Source: Apricaphanius iberus
Taxonomy: Eukaryota; Chordata; Actinopteri; Cyprinodontiformes; Aphaniidae
Reading direction: 5' to 3'
Assembly (NCBI GenBank): GCA_028564705.1
Contig: JAPXFQ010000250.1
Span: forward strand, 434,001 to 498,000
Length of the DNA stretch: 64,000 nt
The position numbers and the translations under genes are program-made. Positions 11,447-26,400 of the stretch are shown piece after piece (the first letter of the stretch is position 1; every line of letters begins with the position of its first letter). A model generated the notes under the pieces. The model did no database searches. It was given only the letters and a program-made list of their open reading frames with translations, and was not told the DNA's origin.

Positions 11447-14400
11447 CTGGAGGAGGGAAAAAAAGAAAGAAAGAGATTAAGTATGAACGATATCAAAGTT
11501 AAAATCCTAGTAGATAAGCATTAATAGGAATGGCAAAATAGATAAAAATGCCTGTGCTACATATTCTTTACATAAAGCCTTTATAATGCCACATTATTGG
11601 ACGGTGCAAACCCGTGTAGTGCTCCCGGTATCTGGAACAAACTTCCAGACGACTGCAAAGCTGCTGAAACACTGGGCTCCTTTAATTCAAGACTAAAATC
11701 CCCATGTGTTTATTGCTGCCTTTGAGTAAGTGGTTAATATTGCCGGAATGTCATATGCTTTAATGTGTCATATGTTGTGACCTATATTAACTTTTATGCT
11801 TTATTGCTCCCTTTTATCTCCTAATGATGTAAAACACCTTGAATAGCCTTGTTGTGGAAAGTGTGCTATACAAATAAAGCTGCTTTACTTTGCCTGTGTA
11901 GAGGTATCTCAATAAATAGGGCTGAACACAAACACATTTCACATGTTTCCTATATATATATTTGAAAAATCCCCAAAAGATATTAATGTCTGTAACTGTC
12001 ACATGAGTAAATGTACAAAAGTTAAAGTGGTAAAAATACTTTGCAAGGTGATGTGAAAGACCTAATTTCAAAGCAGCTAAAAGAGAACGGGTAATAATAC
12101 CAACTCCAGGTGATGTGGAAATGATCGGCTTCTGACAAACTTAAAAAAGATGAATATGACTGAAAACACAGAAAATGCTAACCATCATTTCCAGCAGAGC
12201 AAAAGCATTAGTCATTTGAACTTTACCTCCAAGCAGGAAACTACCCACTGTGCAAATTTTATTGAATAACAAAGTATAAAAATATCGTACACAGCTTCAA
12301 ACCATGATATTGTTCACATGCCCAATCGATACAATTGTATGCAGCAAAACAGTATTTGGAGGCGTTTGTTGAGTTTAAATTTTAGATTACTATTGTATTA
12401 CCCACTACAGTAAACACATAATTAGTCTTAGGCTACTTTCCTCAACTGTGACCTAAAAAAAAAGTCTTTATATTCAGATTTCAAAAGAATTCAAACAATT
12501 AAGATTTCATCTTTCACAAGCATTCAGTTAGAAAATGATTGGTAATTTATTTTTGGGTAGCACACACTTGTTTTTACAAGGCCTACTTGTTAATTTGTAG
12601 TTCCAAAAGTACATAAGTAAGAAAAAAGCCTAAATACTGCAGTGGCACTAATAAAACATATTTTGTTGTACACAAAACACCACACAATGACACTTACAAA
12701 ACTAGTGAAGTGGCATGAGATTGGCACAGCTGTGGCGAGAGGTGATGTGGATATTGTTGACATTAGCAGGAGGGGAAAGCCTTTAATAAGCCCACTGAGC
12801 CAAGCTTTGACAGGCAGCAAGATGGTGGACTGGCTGCAGGAAGACCCACAGTTTGGGCCATGGAAAAGCAGCGTGCAAGCAGAGGAAAACAGAAGGCAGA
12901 TGTAAAAATTTTAAAAAGACACTAAAAATGTGTAGGCCATTTAGCTGGAAGACAGATACATGCATACATTATGTGATAAAAAAGGGGAACCTATTTCAAA
13001 AGGATAGAAGCATGGAAATGTATACTTTTCAAAAAAATTGCAAAATTAAAAAGAAAAATAAATATGAATTCAAATCATATATAGAGAAAACAGAGGAGAA
13101 ATAAAAAATAGATGCGTTCACTTTGACTGAATTATTAATTCAAAAAATGTGTTAAATAAAATAAAATATCAAATGAATTGGATTAATCAAAAGACATTGA
13201 CACGGATTGTAAAAATTTTTAGATATCGGGGGGCGGGGGATAAATGTGTGATTTTGACAAAATCACTCTGTCAAACCCTAGTTAATACTTTGTAAAGCTC
13301 TCTTTTGCCAAAGAATTGTGCTTAGTATTTTATACAGTTTCACAAAGTTGGAGCATACAATGAAAGGGGCAAGTTCTTTTTCAAGCTCTCTGTTACTCCA
13401 AAACGTATCTGCTTGATGTAAGTCTCAGGGACAGGGATGAGGAAAGTATGTGTTGATTTGGCAGTATGTTTCAGATTATTATCCTGCTCAATTACTCCTT
13501 GTTTCCAGTTTTCTGGTGGAGAAAAACACATCTTATAACATTTTTTTTTAAAGATCTTATTATTCCATGCACTCTAAGCAGGATCCCAGGGGGAGAAACA
13601 AGATCACAGCACAATAGATTTTCTCCAGACTTTATAATACACACAAAGTGCTTTTTTTTATGTGTTCACACCAATCATGCCTGGAGCGTTTGTCACCAAC
13701 ATGTGCACGAGGACAGCATAACATAGTTGTCACGCAGACCTTACACCAAAATGTCAATCGTTGCTTCAGTTCTCTAGAAGTAAACTTTAGAGAGTTTTTT
13801 TTTTACCACCCTGTTCACTGTACATGGTGGCAAGAATGGGCAGAGTCCAATCTGATGACCAAGTGATGAAATACTAATTAGAATCTGCTCTAAATACTAT
13901 GAAAACATATATTGCGATAACTAATTTAAATGTTTAAAAGGGGTTTTTAGGGAATGATTTAAACAATTGTTTCCTAACATCATTATGTTTTTACCAAATC
14001 AGAACTTGTTCAAAATAAATTTAGATATTTTTTAGATAGATTTTTCTCAAATTTTCATTGAGAGCTTAATGGTTCAGCAGTAAGAGATTAAATCCGGCTT
14101 GTTAGAAATGTTGATCAGAAGTACCAATAAATGTAAAGAGTGCTATATATATTTAGTTTAAGCATGTTACCAAAGACTCACTGAATTGTTTCCAGAAAAA
14201 CAAACAAATGTCTTTTTAGGATGACAACAAATCCGAATAATAACTTATGAAAATATTTTTGAATGCAGGTTAATTAGTGTGAATATGATATGTTACTTGA
14301 ACCAAACTAGTCTAAAACAGCAATTCCACATTAATTTGTACAGAACAGAATGGGGAAAGTGGTACTAAACCAAAAGTACAAACATATACACACACAAATA

Positions 14401-17400
14401 CTATACGATGTTAAAATGACGACTAATTCCTCTGCCTAACTAGTGTGTTAAACTTAGTATGATCAGTTTAAAAAAAATTCCTGACTGATCAAGTGGTCTT
14501 CTGTACTCATTTTTTAAATAATTCAGCATGCAGATAAGCCCAGTTATACTGGCTGACATAACATTTACAGAAAATCCAGTGTAATCTCATTCTAACTCTA
14601 CACACAAATTTTCTAAAAGCACATCTGCAAATCTCTACTTTGCACTCTCTTTCAACGGCAGCTGTTTGATGCTTGGAGAATGTTTGTATATGTGCGTTTT
14701 CATGTAAAATCTCCTCTGCCAGTAGTACAGATGATGTGTAATTTTCTAGCTGAATACCTTCCAAAGATTTGTTGCGCAAAATGATGGCGGCAGCACACTT
14801 GCAGCCTTGCTTTAAAGCACAATGAAAACATGACATCTAAATACAGAAAATAGATAGATAAGAAGAGAAAGGAATAGCCGAACTAAGAAGGTAATAGTGT
14901 TGTTGCTTACCCACGCATCCAAATCTGATGGCTGGGAAACAGAGAAGGAACTGGAGTTAGAGAGACAATAGAAGGAGGAATTATATAGAGTTTAGATTAT
15001 AAAAAGGGGTGAGAAAAAAGACAAATGCCAGAAAGAGGAAGCAGAGTAGCAGACATTTTTAGAAGAAGGAATCAAAGTATTTTTATGTCCAAAAACCCTT
15101 GGAAAAAATAAGTACTGTTGATATTGAAGTTTCTTGTTTTTGCATAAAATAGATTTTTAATATTTACTTCTATTACATAAAAAGGTAAAAAAAAATCATT
15201 TTATTAATCTAAATGTGTGTTTAAAGGAGACTCATACTAATATCCACCGACACAAACTGTCAAAGGTATTAATGTTGTAATTTTGTTCCTAAATAGCTGC
15301 TGCAATGGTGGTATGACCCAAGCTGCCATGTTGTGTTGACAGAATCGACAAATAAATCCTTCTTGTTAAGATGGCTGACAAAACTGTGTTATAAAAGCAT
15401 TAAATGATGATTAACACCTTTTAAATAATTTCATTGGCAGCATTTTGGGTGCTCTGTGGAAAACAAAAATGATGACAGAGTTACAGACAAGTCAGAGTGC
15501 TAAGATCGGCTTATCGTTAGTTAGCCTCTAATGAAACTAAAGTTAACATATGCTTCTTAAACCAGATGGCTTTTTTCACTGCTATTTTCCCTGTTAAGAG
15601 TCAAACAATGCAAAAGCTTTAAGTAGTGCTTTGTAATGATTTATAGTAATTTTCATCGTAATGAAGTTGGCTGACACCAAATGTAGCCTTTAACTTTTTT
15701 TTGGTTTCGATGCACATCAATAGGGGCGGAGTGACACCAACACTGCATTGTGGAAAAGAGAAAACTAAACTTACTCAAGTTGTTGGATGCTGGATGTTGA
15801 CAGGAGAGTAAGAATCTGCACTGCCTAGCTCTAGTATAAAATTTTAAATACTTGAACTGATCAAACAGGAACTGGATAATTCTACAATTCTGAGATTCAT
15901 AACATTTTCATTTAATTTGTGAAAATATTATATATATATATATAATGCCTTTTTGGTTTTAGGACCTCCTTGCACAGATATCTCAATTCCTTAAACCTGT
16001 ACTGATATACAACCATGACTAAAAGTTATCCAGGCAACAGATTGTCAGATTTGTGAAACATTTACATGATTTCTATAAAATAAGAATCGAGATTCTTAGT
16101 TTTCCTAAAGACATTGCTAAGAGCTCATATCTTGTCCATGTGAACCCAAATAGTGTTCATTGTCTTGTCCGCTGGATGTATTGTTAAAACCTTGACTGTA
16201 TAGCTTTAGTTTAATCACGTTTGAATGAGGGATTATTATTGTCACTAGTACAATATTTTAGAATATAATTTAACAAAGGACAAAACAACATCTTAAAATA
16301 TTTTAATAAGGTAGTATTTACATTACTGTAAAGACAGCTACTGTATTTTAACTGTAATCCAGAACAGAGGACAAGATAATTATATAATGACCTGTATGAC
16401 TTGGTCTCAAATGCAGCAACAAAATATTGTATGATTATAAATGCTGGACTATCACCAAATTAAGTAAGTCCAGACAAGTTTACAATGCCTTATTCTGTTT
16501 TTTTCTGTTCCTACCAAGCTCTCCCAGTCTGGTGTTGGATACAGAGCACAGAGGGGACAGATTAAAACGGTAGGTGGCTCTAATGTTGCCATGCCTCATA
16601 AAAACACCATTGAGTTAAATGAGGTGAACTCACAAAGCCAGTGGCTGCAAAATGCATTTGTATGGTTTTGGGTAATCCTTGTAACGGATACAGCCAACAC
16701 CATCTGTTAAACCTTCCTGCTCTTCGGTCGCTGGACCAAATCTTAATGTGTATCTAAGAGTGTCCATGTATGTGTGAATAGCTGGATCCCGGTGAATTGC
16801 TCACAGGAGTGAGGCGCTTTCATTTCCATAGACGAAAGATTTTGGAGGAGAGGTGAAGGGGCACGTTGAGATGGAGACGGATAAACACACACATCCAAGC
16901 AGTTTGAAGGAGTCTGTAGGCCAATAGAAAACAGTATGACTGCAGGTACAGTACATCTACATTATGTTTATGTGGAGCAGATCTCAATGATGACCAACTG
17001 TCATTGATGTAAATGTAAAAACTGAGGAGTTCAGAACCATTCCCCATGACTTCCAAATCCACTCCATCTTGTGTATAACATTAATTTGTGACAATTCAGA
17101 ATATTGAAGAAAAAAAAATGTGGCCATTTGGCAAGCTTGTCTTGGGTCAGGTCATGTATGTTTGGTACAGAGCAAGTTACAGGGCATGCAACAGCTCTGC
17201 TTTAGTCAAAACGTGGTGCAGTACAATTAGACTAAAAGATTGCTTTGTCATCCCATTCAAGCTACCAAATCCCAGGAAAATAACTGGTCGTCATGGTGAC
17301 CCGACAGCCCTATTGAAGATATTATTTTACAGAAGAACTATAGGCTATATGTTAGCAGGATGAAAACTTATTCTGCCCAGTGAACTGAACACAAATGGTT

Positions 17401-20400
17401 TTAAACTTATTTTAGCTAAATATATGGAAAGCAGTTAAAACCACGGATGTCTCATTTACTTTGATAGCCATTTTTAATTTAGAACCATCACAATGAGAAG
17501 AGTACAGCCAAACTACTCCACTTTCTCAGCATGTGGCCCTTACTCAGCAGCTGATATTTTATACAACTGAAAACTAAATGGTTGATAATTTAATTATGAC
17601 AAATATATCAAGGGTCTTGAAAAGATTAATGAGACAAAAAGGGATTCAATGGAAACATTTTGGCTTCTCATATTTTGAAAACACAAGAAGTAAAATTAAA
17701 GACCGAAATATAAAGTTTTTCAGCTAAAAGGTCATCAGTAGAAAATGGCTTTTAGATAGAGGTCTGAAAGATTGGTACAAAATAATGTGTTATGAAAAGA
17801 AAAACACATTCTGAGATTATTACAAATTACTGTAAATACAGAAGAAAAGGAAATGCTTTGGGTGCAGTAACTCTTATAGTAAAAGATTTGTGGCTTTTTT
17901 TCTGTCAGCACTCACTCAATTTCTTTTTCAGACCATCTTTGTTTTCCACGTGCAAAAAAATAAAAACAAAACAGTGTCACATTGTCATTTGCGTTCTTGG
18001 TAAAATTCTGAGGCATGTTTTCCACCATATGGAAAAGTGTCTTGTTACATTAAACTCCATTGTTAATTTAGAAACTGTTCAACCTCCAATTTTAATATAT
18101 TGCTGAACTAAGGAAGCATGAAACATAATGAAGGTGGACTAGAGCTGAAATATTAGTTCAGCTTTGGAGATTGTTTTTTTTTTTAAAACAATGTTTGGAA
18201 ATAGAAGAAACTGCTAAAAAGAATTAAATCAACAACTGATTTTGCCAGTAAAATGAAAGCAGAAATGTAAACATGCAGTATACCCTACAGATTTTATGTT
18301 GCAACATTCATCCTTTTTATCTGCAACATTGTTATCTCTGTAACATCTTATGTTAACACTTATGATCAGAATATGTATTATCTCTTTTAGCCAGTCATCT
18401 GGAATGTATACAATATCCAAATACTGTTTCAATATCAGTGAATCATGTTTAGAGGGAAAGAAATAGCAGTAATAACCTCTCTTTTTCAAATGAGACTTAA
18501 TGGGTCCATGTGTATGCCTGAGAATAATTCATGCATTTGATTCGATAAGCATTATCTAAAAGTGCAAAATATCTGCATAGGTGAAAACGGGGGCACATTT
18601 TACCAGCCTAGAAAAATCGAAAGATGTTCCTTCAATATAACCCCACCAATGTCATGGATCCTGATACATTTGATCATGTATGCTTAGTTGATTACGTCTG
18701 TTGCGTGTACCAAGCAGGTCACCAGATGCACCAGCTTGGCAACGCTTTGTGCTTCATTTAGACTTGGAATCTTAACCATTCAGTAACAGTGTGTTTCTGT
18801 CTATTTCTCTGTGGGAGAGGAGAACCGAAAAAACGAAGGCAGAGACTGTGACACAACAAAACCATGTGAGCATGGCAGCATAAATGTGTGTGAGTGAGAG
18901 TGTGTGTATATTTGTGCATGCATGGCAATATCAGACCTTTTGGTCTCCAACGCCACCTCACAAAGTGTGAAACGCTTCCTCGGAAATCAATTATGTAAAT
19001 GTTAAATTATGCAAATGGTGCGTGTGAATAAATCTATGTGTTTGGGGAGAAAAGGTTTTGGTTTGGTTTTAGCCTGAAAGTCAGGAGAGGCAAGAGAGAG
19101 AGGTAAATGAGAAAAGAGGAATAAAATGATGATTAGTGTGGAGAATATTACAGAGAGAAACAGTTAAACTCTTGATTTGCCTTTTTAATCAGGAGAAAAT
19201 AAGGAGACGGATGCAAATACAAAGAGAAAAAAAATAATACCTGAAAATAGTGGCTAATTCACTGACTTTTTTTCTCCCTGTCATATCGTAAAATAAGTTA
19301 TTCATCCCATGTGCCAGTACTAATAAATATCTGTGGTAAAACAGTCTCTTAATCTAATATCAAGATTTTTCAATGCTATTAGGTTTGTTAAACATTTTGC
19401 AAAAAGTGTAATAAAGGCACATAATTAATAATGTTTTTAATACAATTAAGCCTCGTGTAATGACACAGGAGTCTACAAACGTTCTGAGACATTGGTCTGC
19501 ACAGCAACAGGTGAAGAGTGCAGTCTGACATTTAGACTTCAAGCAAAGCACAATCCCTTACCAATTTTTTTTCCAAAAAATTAAGCAAAAACAAAAACTG
19601 TAAGACTATAGTTCAGCTTTATGACCTAAACGTAGCAAACTTTGCTATTGCACTGCAGCACCATCTGTAGCAATAGACCCACACCCTGATTATGACAAAT
19701 TGTTAAAAACGACAATTTATTCTCCAAACTGACAACTGTTGCTTCCAACAAGCTACAACCAGAAGCTGCGTAGAATTTCCAATTTCATTACTTCCATCCC
19801 AAATAATATACAGTACATTTCTTTTGAGGCTGCAACATTTCAGTGAGCAGGCATTACATTAAGAGGGGAAGTGAGCAGCCCAATCACGTGTTCATTATGA
19901 CACCTGTCACTGTTTGGGAGTATTAGGTTGTCTTCGAAGTTGATGTGTTAGGAGTGTGCAAGCCTGTCATTAACATTGCATGTATGCATTTTACTTGACT
20001 CTGTTAGCATTTTTGACATTTATTTTATTTGCACTGGATTTATGAGTAGTGCTTTCATGCATTTTTGCATTGATTCTAGTTTGGCCAAAGGAGAAACTCT
20101 CTAGGCGACTCAAAGTGTGTCGGGAGAGTGGGCAAACCCGTAAACGGTGGATTGCCGCAGCCATCCATGGTTCAACTTTCGACCTCAGGACATTTGCTTG
20201 ATGTCTTCTCCCATCTTCTCTTTACCCCTTTCCTCTCAAAAAATACTTTGAATAAGGGCCAATAGCTTTCATAGTTTGACATGAAAGGAATGGTCCAACA
20301 ATAAATGCAAAACACCGTAAAGACATTTGAGTTCTTTATGCAGTGCACTGCAATTCTGTTTTCATCCCGTTTTACACTGAAAAAATACTACAACAATAAG

Positions 20401-23400
20401 TGCAAAGCCTCTTGACAACCACTCAAGTGTTTATGCACTGCATTTATACATTTGCAATCATACAATCACCTGCAGGTCATGTGCACCTCTTCTTGCACCT
20501 GCAAATATTTTGTTTTGTTTTGAAGTTTTACATGATCATGCACACGAGGTGTGGCAGAAATACCAGAGGCATGGATTGGTTAGTCTAGCTGTTTGCTCAT
20601 TAAATGTGAGGTTTCTTCACATAACCGTGGGAGGTTAGATGAATTAACACTTCATCATCAGCCTTCTTTGGCACACAGGCTGTCACAGAGACGGGGGGGG
20701 GGGGCTGCCAAGGAGATGGTGAGAAAGAGAATGCAGAATAAAAGATTGATGTTGGAAAAAATAAAAATAGGTTTTGTTAGAGAGCAGAGGGGAGGGTTGT
20801 GCAGTTCAAAAAATTTGCACAAAAATCAGACATATTCAAAACTAATTTTAATATTTACAGATTACATTTTGTTCAAACATTTCAGAACATACCATTTGAC
20901 TGATATGCACAAGAAAAATTCCAGCAAACTACCCTTTTATTAATTTTTTTACAATTCTTAGTGTGCATGCAACCTTTCCGTAACATGTATGCGTCTTTGC
21001 TATTACAAAAAAATGTGATTATATGTGCGAAACAAAAGTTTACTATTCCAAAATTAACTAGTCTGCAAATCAACTGTGTTAACAACAGGTTGTTCGCCTC
21101 TATGAGAACAAGCATGATAGAAACCTTTTCTGATATGTCTTCTCAAGTTGACTCATTATATCCCAATGGCTCTGATGGGAGAGGTACTATACTTCAATCC
21201 CTTGAGCCTAGTTTATACTACTCCGCTTGGACGGACACGAATTGTCGCAGCGTCATTATGTGTCAACGCAAGGGCTCTCCGTCACCTATGCAAGGACGGA
21301 AGAAGTCGAGCCCCATTTCCTAACTATCCATCAACGGAGAGAGTATCCATCTGATTGGTCAGTTCAGCAACAGCCAGAGATCATTTCACCAGAACGGGGA
21401 CTATAGTTGCTATAATCAGTACTAAATGCAGCATTTGGCCACTACATGCTTTATATTAAAAGGATAATTTATCTGACATGGTATTTTGGCGATTTTGAGC
21501 ACAAGGAGGTAGACAAACAACAAAAAAAGTTGCTGTGTTTGTTTGCATGCATTTTTAGAGAATTCTATGAGTTGTACTTCTAGTAAAAAAGCTTTACAGC
21601 TTAATCAAAACTTTCTGTTGTCCATTGCTACTTGATGGGGGAATGCATTAACAAGCTGAAGAAAAAACCCTCTAAAATTAACCAGAAACTACACTGCAAC
21701 GGTAGGCAGACCCGCCATGAAAAGTTAGCTTGCAACACAGAAAAATCAAGGGAGAACAGAAAGAAAGAGACTGAGTACTATAAACCAAAAACATCTCTTT
21801 TTGCAGTTGGGTGCAAAGTTGCTGTTGGAGAGATATAAATTAGGCTTTAATCGTTTGATCAGAAATGATTTGTACTCATCGAGTCAAAATATCCTCAGCC
21901 GAGGAGCAATCTGATCCTCAAGCGATTGCAGTTGCTCAACAATAAAGTGAAGTAAAGCAAGTGTTTTCAAATATGAATGAGCAGACACACAAAGGGTTTT
22001 GCTGTTTTAAGATGAAGAAAAAAAAAGTCAAATATATGGTGAGCCAAGGTGAGGCTGTTTAGACACATGAATGTCATTATTAATGCCAGCTTTTTGTTTT
22101 TACCATTTTTGAGAGAGGTACATTTAAAAAGCATATTTCTGTGTGCACATACCAAGGGCTAAAAATTATCAAAACCCCCTTTAACATATTTCGATGCTAC
22201 AATCGCACACTTTGAATAATTCATTAGTGATTTCAAACCAGTCTGATTGCAGCTATAGATGTGAGGAAGTCTAAACCTTTTTAGGTTGTAAACGTAAAAG
22301 ATGATTTACAGTTTTTGAATGTCTGATGGAGTACTGTTCAATGAAATATTTCCGAAAAATAGAAGCAGAGCAAACCTGCCAAGATATAGCTATACATTTA
22401 AACAGGCAAGGAAAGAAGAGTAGTAAGCCAGATAAGTAGCCAAGAGGTCCATAGTAACTAAGCAGATAGGAGAATCTGTGTTAGTTGTTTCTTACTAGTT
22501 GTTATTAAAGAATGACTAGAAGAAAGATATAAGATATAACCAAAACTAAACTATTTTGTGTGTGTGTCTGTGTGTGTGCATAATGCCATGTGTGGCTGAA
22601 TACGAGCACTGCAAATCATCCTAAAAAACTTCAATATCTCTTGAAAATAGCAGTGGCAATATCACTCTTTGGGTAGACTTCTTTGCAGGGACAGTGTTTT
22701 ATGTGTGTTTATTAGTGTTTATAGAATATATATTAAGCTAAATACAGTGCAATTCTGGAAGAAAAAATGCAAAGGACATACAGCCATAGCTACAATAGAA
22801 TGAAGAATATAATTTAGATCAATCCATTTTCATAAAAAAAAAGAATTCTTCACTTCATTGCCAATTCTTTCTTTTTTTTTACTTGTTTTGTATTGTTCTC
22901 GTCCTCCTTCCTCCACTTCTTTAGATTTTGGATGGCGCATTAAAATTTATTTCTTACACATTTAATAAACTAAGACTCTATCTTGCTTATTAGCTATTAT
23001 ATTAATGCTTAAACTAAATATGTCCTTTTCTGTGGCTAATCTCTAGCCTGGAGCCTCAAGGTCTTTTCTGTCCACCAGGATGGTTTACTTTAAAGAAAAC
23101 AAATGCTGTTTTTATTCAGTCAGAGGCAGAAGTCTATAATGTCTTATATACAACCCCATAGAAGGATCAACTTCCTCTTCCAGAGCTACAATAATGTTTA
23201 CATTTCTTCTTATTCTACTAAAACATTAAAGAATATATCTTCAAACCCACTGAAATGATAATAGTTGAGAAAATGATGTTGCTTCAGGCTTGTTATCAGA
23301 AAGGGATGAGTCAGTAAATAAATAATTGCGCTAATTAATAACAGTAGAGAAGTGCCAGGCCCGAGTGTAATCATGGAGATAAAGAAAATTCAATTAAAAT

Positions 23401-26400
23401 GTAATGGTTAAAAAAAATAAAAAATAATCAATGCAAGTTAAGAAATGCACTAAACGAGGGGAAAAAACTGACGAATCCCTTTTAAAGTAAGACAGCAGGG
23501 GAGTCGGCTGGTTAGCAGGAACATCTTGTAGCTCAAAACTGCATATTCAGTGCAAAACACAACATTTACACTCTAGTGAAGTGTCACTTCCCGGTGGTTT
23601 GTACAAAGCAGCAAGGCAGCACACTGTTAACATGTGTGGCATCAACGTCTGATGTCAGAAGGCTTGTAATCTCAGGTTTGACTTTAACGAATGCCAAAAT
23701 TTTCACGTTGCTTTTTTTAATAACTTATTTTGGACAGTGTCAGGAGCATTACTCTGTGTCATCACTAAGGTAGAAGAGGAGGAAAAGGAATCTAGGAGAA
23801 CATGTTGCCCAGCAGCCAATTTCGCAGGGGATTCTTCCATCCTAATTTTAATCCCCTGCCTACAAAGAACATGCTCCAACAATGCCATCTAGTGCCTATT
23901 CAAAAGATTACAACTTTTCTTTGCCACACTTGAACCCACATACCTTGGAAAAAATATTAAAGGGTGTATTAAACCTCAACAAAGCAGTACAGTAACTGGT
24001 GAAAACATGATTAAACAAAAATGGTAAGTGGCCTGTAGTTGTACAAAGCTTAATCTAGCTATGTGGACCCCAAAACCCTTCACAATATGGTCAGTCATTG
24101 ACACACACATTCACACACCCTCCGGTTACAAGAAACAAACAACAAGGTACAAGAGGTACATTAGAAGTAGGGGTACTCCGATTGATTGGCCACAGATAAT
24201 TATCGGCCGATTTCCGTGGAAAAGTGTGTGATCAGTGTTCGCAGATCACTGCCTTTCCTTCCCAATCACAAGTACTGGTATTTTTAGAGTCTATGTACTG
24301 ACTATGAAGCGCTTACTCTTCCAAGCTGGCAGAGTCGCTGTAGTTCACCCTTCCCCTCTACTCTACTTAGTGCGCATGCACATGGCAGCAAACCCACGAT
24401 AACAAACATGTCTGCCGTGTGGAACTTTTTTTCGGTCTGTAAGAATGATATTAAGTTTGCGTCTTGCAAAACTTGCAACGAAAAAATACCCCACGGAAGT
24501 AGCAAGTCTAAAAGCTTCAACACAACGAATTTGATCCGACATTTAAAGAAAAAACCTTGACCGAGCATGGTGAGCTTTTCGAGGCTCACCGCAGAGAATT
24601 CAAAGAAGGCAGCTAATGCAGCAACAGTCAGACTGCAACTAACGCAGCCTACGCTTGGAAACACTCGGCCAGGGTGCGAGCCAAGGGGGAGCTGGGGGAG
24701 CTATAGCTCCCCTTAATGAGACATGAGCTCCCCTAGAAACACGATTTATGAAATGTTGGGGGGTCTCTATAATACTGACGATAAAGTTTATGTTGATTGC
24801 TCACAAATTCACTGTAGCCTGCCGTATTCGACTATGGATGCTATAATTACCATGAACACTGAAGCGTGGCGGCACTGCAAGTAAAACTTCTTTTAGGCCT
24901 ACGTTAAATACGAAATAAAGGAAACAAACAAGCGGTAAATACACCTAGCTAATAATGTCCAAAAGAAAGCAAGTAACCCTAACAACGTTAGGATTTAGTG
25001 AAGGCCATGCAAGTGAGCAGTGTTGGGAGGGCTGATTAAGGATGTTGAACTTGTCGGGAGCAGCAGAAAGATCAACCGGGGTCAGTTTTATCAGTCTGTC
25101 ATAGACAATCTCACGAAGGGAATGCCAGAATCAGACCTCGTCCATATCCTGAAACCCCTCAACAAGCACTTTTGGCCACAGGACCGTAACACACTCATCC
25201 TGTATGGAGACAACGAAGTGCAAGCTCTTCTAAAACACTCTGGGAATCTGCCAGAGAAGCAGTTGAGGAGTTCCGTGACTGGAAATTACAAGATGTGGGA
25301 CCAGGCAAAACGGTGGAGAAACTACTTACAGCAAGCAGGACATATCTACCCACCTCATCTGAGTGTGAGAGAGGCTTTTCAGCTGTTAATGACACCGACA
25401 GCAAGACCCGCAATAGATTGCGTGAAACCAGCCTCTCATCTCTGCTTTTTGTCGATCTCAATGGACCTCCGTTAGAGAGATTCGACCCAGCACGCTTCAT
25501 CACCTCATCATGGGCTGATGGACGAGCATCAAAAGCAGCTGATTCCCGGCCTCGGTATGCCTAGATTTTGTGTGGCAGGCTGTAAGTCAGTTGGCATCAT
25601 AATTTTAACTTGCAGAGCCCCCCCCCCCCCCGACAATAAAGGGGGCTCCCCCTAAGCCCACAGTACGACTCGCCCATATGAGCGTGAGAGTCAGAAAGCT
25701 AACCAAATTACCCGGAAAATCCTCGAGTTTATCTGACAAGATGACCATTATTTGATTTAGGCAGTGATGTGAGATATATTGACTATTTTATTTTAGTTTT
25801 TTGCACTATTTAGCCTAAAGAGAGCCTTTATGTTTATAATTTCTTATAGATTATGTTACTGATATTACATAATTTGAAGTGTTCTTCAGTTGACATTTGA
25901 CTGACTTGTTGCTGCATTGTACTTGCAAGTTTTTTTGGGGTTTTTTTTTTTGGAAAAAGTTTTTTGTAAATTAAGGTGATTTTTATTGTTCCTTTTTTGA
26001 AATCATGTAACATATGCAGTAGCACTCACCATAACTAAATGAAAAATGTACAGCCAAACTATGTGATTGGTATCAGTGATTGGCAATGATCAGCGTCTTG
26101 GCTGATAGGTATCGATGATCGGCAGCCTAAAACCTGATCAGAGCATCCCTAATTAGAAGTGAACAAAAGGATGCCAAACCTTTTATCCACATGTTATGAT
26201 TCAACCACAAAACCAAGAACATTCTCATACTAAAGGTGTGATTGTTTCCGGATGAATTAAAACCGTCAGCTTAAGTTCTCCGTAGGTGTTACAGGCTGGT
26301 CTTGCTGAAGAGCTTTTTCTTTTTAAACTTAACTGTTAAGATGAAAGTATTCAGACTGTTTTAAACCACTTCATATTTTGTCACATTAAATCAACAAAGG

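Noticed and set aside
20593..20943. 116-codon plus-strand open frame
   Set aside because: It crosses a G12 run, has low-complexity composition and no recognisable domain; likely chance.
25020..25564. Open frames as a host gene
   Set aside because: The text is hAT transposase (ERGFSAVND and following) in two frames within a nested element.
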